Positions 4,302 to 7,954 of a stretch of DNA of 7,954 nucleotides are shown here, piece by piece. Numbering within the stretch: position 1 is the first letter of the stretch; every line of letters begins with the position of its first letter. The notes beneath the pieces were generated by a model that was given only the letters and a program-made list of their open reading frames with translations, did no database searches and was not told the DNA's origin. The translations under genes were made by a program, and so were the position numbers. This DNA is from Candidatus Pullichristensenella stercoripullorum (GTDB taxonomy: Bacteria > Bacillota > Clostridia > Christensenellales > Aristaeellaceae), in contig DVGE01000269.1 of NCBI GenBank assembly GCA_018712885.1, forward strand, positions 1 to 7,954, in the 5' to 3' direction.

Positions 4302-5371
4302 TGCTCGAGACCGGCGAGGAATTTTACGGCCGGGGCTTTGGTGACGCCCGCGAGAGCGTGGGCGAGGTGGTGTTTGATACCACCATGGTCGGCTATCAGG
4401 AGATCGTCTCCGACCCGGCCTATGCCTTCCAGATCGTAGTGATGACCTATCCGGTCATCGGCAACTATGGCATCTCCGACGACGACTTTGAGAGCCGCGC
4501 GCCGCTGGCCGCCGGCCTGGTGGTGCGCGATTACAACGACCAGCCTTCCAACTTCCGCTACACGCGCACGCTGGCGGAGGTGCTGGAGGACAGCCACATC
4601 CCCGGTATCTGCGAAGTGGACACGCGCCGCCTCGCCCGCCTCATCCGCGATGGCGGCAGCCGCCGCGCGCTGCTGACTTCTGCCGAAACGCCCGTGGAAA
4701 AGGCGCTGGAGCGCCTCGCCGAAACGCCCGTCCGCCGCGACGCGGTGGAGCGCGTCTCCTGCAAAAAGCGCTGGTATTACCGCACGTCCAACCACCGCTT
4801 CAACGTGGTGGCTGTCGATCTGGGCATCAAGTTGAGCGTGGTGCGCTGCCTGAGCGCCCGCGGCTGCAACGTCACGGTGGTGCCGTGGAACACCTCCGCC
4901 GAGGCCATCCTCGCCATGAAGCCGGACGGCGTGCTTTTCTCCGGCGGTCCGGGTGACCCGCGCGACATTCCCGAAACCATCGAAACGGCGCGCGCCCTGC
5001 GCGGCAAACTGCCCATCTTCGGCATCGGCGAAGGGCATCAGGTCGTGGCGCTGGCCTACGGCGCGCGTGTGTACAAGCTAAAGAGCGGCCACCACGGGGG
5101 AAATCACCCGGTGCGCTGTCTGGAGACGGGGGCGCTGGCCATTACCGCCCAGAACCACAACTACGCCGTGGACGCCGGTTCGCTGAAGGATACCGGCCTG
5201 CGCCTTACGCACGTGGACATACTGGACGACACCGTGGAGGGCCTCGACTGCGAAGAAGACCGCCTGCTCACCGCCCAGTACTGCCCGGAGAGCGCGCCCG
5301 GCGCGGCGAACGGCGATACGCGCTTCGACCGCTTTGTACAGCTTATGAAGGAGGCGGGAAACCATGCCTAA
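4274..5371 (+). CDS. carA: Carbamoyl-phosphate synthetase small subunit with a degenerate glutaminase active site
   Basis: The 365-aa protein is full length for the family (about 350-382 aa). The N-terminal CarA domain (about 1-170) is typical: GEVVFDT, GYQEIVSDP, MTYPVIGNYG, QPSNFR, VDTRRLARLIR. The class I amidotransferase domain follows (about 177-360) with SGGPGDP (223-229), YKLKSGHHGGNHPV and TAQNHNYAV. Normally CarA hydrolyses glutamine and passes ammonia to CarB. Here the nucleophile Cys of GICLGHQ is Gly252 (GIGEGHQ), the next Leu is Glu253, the catalytic His of HPE is Cys337 (CPE), and the Gly of QNHGF is Asn296. Glu339 remains. Loss of both catalytic residues predicts no glutaminase activity and use of free ammonia, with CarA kept as a structural partner; this is inference. 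The ATG has AGGAGGG (4259-4265) 8 nt upstream. The gene overlaps pyrC by 28 nt and carB by 8 nt. The intact frame and normal codon use argue against a pseudogene. Confidence 0.93.
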   Translation: MATPYDRKLVLETGEEFYGRGFGDARESVGEVVFDTTMVGYQEIVSDPAYAFQIVVMTYPVIGNYGISDDDFESRAPLAAGLVVRDYNDQPSNFRYTRTLAEVLEDSHIPGICEVDTRRLARLIRDGGSRRALLTSAETPVEKALERLAETPVRRDAVERVSCKKRWYYRTSNHRFNVVAVDLGIKLSVVRCLSARGCNVTVVPWNTSAEAILAMKPDGVLFSGGPGDPRDIPETIETARALRGKLPIFGIGEGHQVVALAYGARVYKLKSGHHGGNHPVRCLETGALAITAQNHNYAVDAGSLKDTGLRLTHVDILDDTVEGLDCEEDRLLTAQYCPESAPGAANGDTRFDRFVQLMKEAGNHA

Positions 5372-7954
5372 GCGCACAGACATCCACAAAATACTCGTCA
5401 TCGGCTCCGGCCCCATCGTCATCGGTCAGGCCGCGGAATTTGACTACGCGGGCACGCAGGCATGCCTCGCCCTCAAGGAAGAGGGCTACGAGGTGGTGCT
5501 GGTCAACTCCAACCCCGCCACCATCATGACCGACACCGCCATTGCCGACAAGGTGTACATGGAGCCTTTGAAGCTGGAATACCTTGCCAAAATTCTCCGC
5601 TACGAGCGCCCGGACGCCATCGTACCCGGCATCGGCGGGCAGACGGGCCTCAACCTTGCCATGCAGCTGGAGCGCAAGGGCGTGCTGCGCGAGTGTCAGG
5701 TGGAACTCTTGGGCACGAACAGCACCTCCATCGAGCGCGCCGAGGACAGGGAACTGTTCAAGGAACTCTGCGAGGAGCTGGGCGAGCCGGTGCTGCCCTC
5801 GCTCATCACCCACTCCATGGAAGAGGGCGTGGCCGCGGCGGAGAGCATCGGCTACCCGGTGGTATTGCGCCCGGCGTTTACCCTCGGCGGCACGGGCGGC
5901 GGCTTTGCTTCCGATGAAGAAGAGCTGCGCGCCATCATGAAAAACGCCCTCAAGCTCTCCCCGGTGCATCAGGTGCTGGTGGAAAAGAGCATCAAGGGCT
6001 ACAAGGAGATCGAATTCGAGGTGATGCGCGACTGCAACGACACCGCCATCACCATCTGCAGTATGGAAAACGTCGATCCCGTGGGCATCCACACCGGCGA
6101 TTCCATCGTCGTCGCCCCCTGCCAGACGCTCAGCAGCCGCGAATATGGCATATTGCGCGACGCGGCGCTGCGCATCATCCGCGCCTTGAAGATCGAGGGC
6201 GGCTGCAACGTGCAGTTCGCGCTCGACCCGGAATCCTTCCGCTACTACGTCATCGAGGTCAATCCCCGCGTGTCGCGCTCCTCGGCGCTGGCGTCCAAGG
6301 CCAGCGGCTATCCCATCGCCCGCGTTTCGGCGAAGATCGCCGTGGGCATGACGCTTTCGGAGATCCGCCTGGCCAACGTGCCGGCCAGCTACGAACCGGC
6401 GCTGGATTATGTCGTGACAAAGATGCCGCGCTTCCCCTTTGACAAGTTCGCCACCGCCTCCAACAAGCTCTCCACGCAGATGAAGGCCACGGGCGAGGTG
6501 ATGAGCATTGGCCGCACGCTGGAGGAGAGCTTCTTAAAGGCCGTGCGCTCGCTGGAGATCGGCGTCTGCCACATGCACATGCCCAAGTTCGACAACACGC
6601 CGGACGCGGCGCTTTTGCAATACGTCTCCATCGGCACGGACGACCGGCTATTCGCCATCGCCGAGCTTCTGCGCCGCGGCGTGGACGCCAGCACCATCTG
6701 CAACCACACGCAGATCGACATGCTCTTCCTCGACTGCGTGAAAAAGGTGGTCGATTACGAGCGCGTGCTCGCCGCCCATCCCGGCGACCGCGACTGCCTT
6801 GTCCGGGCCAAGCGCATGGGCTTTGCCGACAAGTACATCGCCAAGCTGTGGAACACGGACGAGGACGCCATCTTCGACCTGCGCCGGGAGATGAAGCTCT
6901 TCCCCGTCTACAAGACCATCGACACCTGCGCCGGCGAATTTCCCGGCTACGTGCCGTACTTCTACTCCACGTATGAGGAAGAAAACGAGTCCATCGTCGA
7001 GGACCGCCGCAAGGTGATCGTGCTGGGCAGCGGCCCCATCCGCATCGGGCAGGGTGTGGAGTTCGACTATTCCACCGTCCACGCCGTCAAGACCATCAAG
7101 GAAAGCGGCTACGAGGCCATCATCATCAACAACAACCCGGAGACCGTTTCCACGGACTATACCACCAGCGACAAGCTCTACTTTGAGCCGCTCACGCCCG
7201 AGGACGTGATGAACGTCATCGAGCTGGAAAAGCCGGAGGGCGTCATCGCCTCGCTGGGCGGCCAGACGGCCATCAACCTCGCGGAACCTTTGATGAAGCG
7301 CGGCGTGCGCATCATCGGCACGGACTTTGAGGCCATCGAAAAGGCCGAGAACCGCGACGCCTTTGAAAAGGTGATGCAGTCCCTCGGCATCCCCCAGCCG
7401 CGCGGCGAGGCCGTGACCGACATCGAAGAAGGCGTGCGCGTGGCCGCGCAGATCGGCTACCCGGTGCTGGTGCGCCCCAGCTACGTGCTCGGCGGGCGCG
7501 CCATGCAGATCGTCTCCGGCGAGGAGATGCTGCGCGCCTACCTGAAAAACGCCGTGGAGATCAACGAAAAGCAGCCGGTGCTGGTCGATAAGTACATCGT
7601 CGGCCGCGAACTGGAAGTGGACGCCGTCTGCGACGGCAGGGAAGTGTTCGTGCCCGGCATCATGGAACTGGTCGAGCGCACGGGCATCCACTCCGGCGAC
7701 TCCATCAGCGTCTATCCCACCTTCTCGGTGAGCGACAGGGCCAAGGAGACCATTCTCGAATACACCCGCCGCCTGGGGCTTGCCATCGGCATCGTCGGCC
7801 TTTACAACATACAGTTCATCGTCGACGCGCAGGAGAACGTCTACGTCATCGAGGTCAACCCCCGCTCCTCGCGCACGGTGCCGTTCCTCTCCAAGGCCAG
7901 CGGCTGGCAGCTTGCCGACATCGCCACGCGCTGCATCCTCGGAAAGAGCCTCAA
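5364..7954 (+). CDS. carB: Carbamoyl-phosphate synthetase large subunit (3' end beyond the window)
   Basis: The first 863 codons of a protein usually about 1070 aa are present. CarB makes carbamoyl phosphate from bicarbonate, ammonia and two ATP. The N-terminal synthetase half shows VIGSGPIVIGQAAEFDYAG (12-30), NSNPATIMTD, AEDRELF (Arg129), VVLRPAFTLGGTGGG (Arg169) and EVNPRVSRSSALASKA from 298, all typical of the carboxyphosphate site. An oligomerisation region (about 400-545) links to the second half, which repeats the fold: VLGSGPIRIGQGVEFDYS from 553, NNNPETVSTD, LVRPSYVLGGRAM (Arg704) and EVNPRSSRT (Glu830, Asn832, Arg834), the carbamate-phosphorylating site. Both ATP-grasp sites look intact, so synthetase activity is expected even though the partner CarA seems unable to supply ammonia. 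The C-terminal allosteric domain is not in view. AAGGAGG (5348-5354) lies 9 nt before the ATG, and the start overlaps the carA stop by 8 nt, pointing to coupled translation. Confidence 0.97.
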   Translation, partial: MPKRTDIHKILVIGSGPIVIGQAAEFDYAGTQACLALKEEGYEVVLVNSNPATIMTDTAIADKVYMEPLKLEYLAKILRYERPDAIVPGIGGQTGLNLAMQLERKGVLRECQVELLGTNSTSIERAEDRELFKELCEELGEPVLPSLITHSMEEGVAAAESIGYPVVLRPAFTLGGTGGGFASDEEELRAIMKNALKLSPVHQVLVEKSIKGYKEIEFEVMRDCNDTAITICSMENVDPVGIHTGDSIVVAPCQTLSSREYGILRDAALRIIRALKIEGGCNVQFALDPESFRYYVIEVNPRVSRSSALASKASGYPIARVSAKIAVGMTLSEIRLANVPASYEPALDYVVTKMPRFPFDKFATASNKLSTQMKATGEVMSIGRTLEESFLKAVRSLEIGVCHMHMPKFDNTPDAALLQYVSIGTDDRLFAIAELLRRGVDASTICNHTQIDMLFLDCVKKVVDYERVLAAHPGDRDCLVRAKRMGFADKYIAKLWNTDEDAIFDLRREMKLFPVYKTIDTCAGEFPGYVPYFYSTYEEENESIVEDRRKVIVLGSGPIRIGQGVEFDYSTVHAVKTIKESGYEAIIINNNPETVSTDYTTSDKLYFEPLTPEDVMNVIELEKPEGVIASLGGQTAINLAEPLMKRGVRIIGTDFEAIEKAENRDAFEKVMQSLGIPQPRGEAVTDIEEGVRVAAQIGYPVLVRPSYVLGGRAMQIVSGEEMLRAYLKNAVEINEKQPVLVDKYIVGRELEVDAVCDGREVFVPGIMELVERTGIHSGDSISVYPTFSVSDRAKETILEYTRRLGLAIGIVGLYNIQFIVDAQENVYVIEVNPRSSRTVPFLSKASGWQLADIATRCILGKSL

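Noticed and set aside
4274..5371. carA as a pseudogene or a frameshifted or misassembled gene
   Set aside because: The frame is uninterrupted and full length, domain order is normal, the gene is coupled to pyrC and carB, and the changes are discrete codon substitutions at active-site positions.

Overview
The window looks like chromosomal housekeeping DNA from a GC-rich Bacillota/Clostridia-type bacterium. The reasons are strong AGGAGG-type ribosome binding sites, near-consensus sigma-A promoters, short-stem/T-run terminators, tRNAs with encoded CCA ends, and a pyrC-carA-carB gene order. The organism assignment is inference; no rRNA or species marker is present. There are no mobile elements, CRISPR arrays or phage genes.

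Layout. Positions 1-245 contain no convincing gene, only a 14-bp inverted repeat at 11-59. A minus-strand tRNA operon follows, read Thr(TGT)-Tyr(GTA)-Leu(CAG), with a perfect TTGACA-16-TATAAT promoter at 612-639 and an intrinsic terminator at 246-282. Upstream of it on the same strand is a VanX/DdpX-type D-Ala-D-Ala dipeptidase (693-1295). Divergent from that is a class II ketose-bisphosphate aldolase (1415-2251) whose promoter overlaps a cre-like site. A terminator separates it from a convergent single-domain macrodomain hydrolase (2296-2808, minus). The macrodomain gene is divergent from a pyrimidine operon: pyrC (3042-4301), carA (4274-5371) and carB (5364 to the window edge, incomplete).

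How the genes work together. CarA and CarB should form carbamoyl-phosphate synthetase, which makes the first intermediate of UMP synthesis; PyrC makes dihydroorotate two steps later. The three frames overlap (28 nt and 8 nt), so they are probably translated from one mRNA. The leader (about 2940-3041) carries an intrinsic terminator whose 5' arm can pair instead with an identical upstream GGCAGG copy, which looks like an attenuator.

The most unusual observation is in CarA. The glutaminase nucleophile cysteine (GICLGHQ in the family) is Gly here (GIGEGHQ), the catalytic His of HPE is Cys (CPE), and glutamine-pocket residues are also changed, while the frame and the rest of the protein are intact. 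This predicts a CarA that cannot hydrolyse glutamine, and so an ammonia-dependent carbamoyl-phosphate synthetase in a bacterial CarAB pair. The analogy is to the ammonia-using CPS I of vertebrates. The remaining genes look ordinary.
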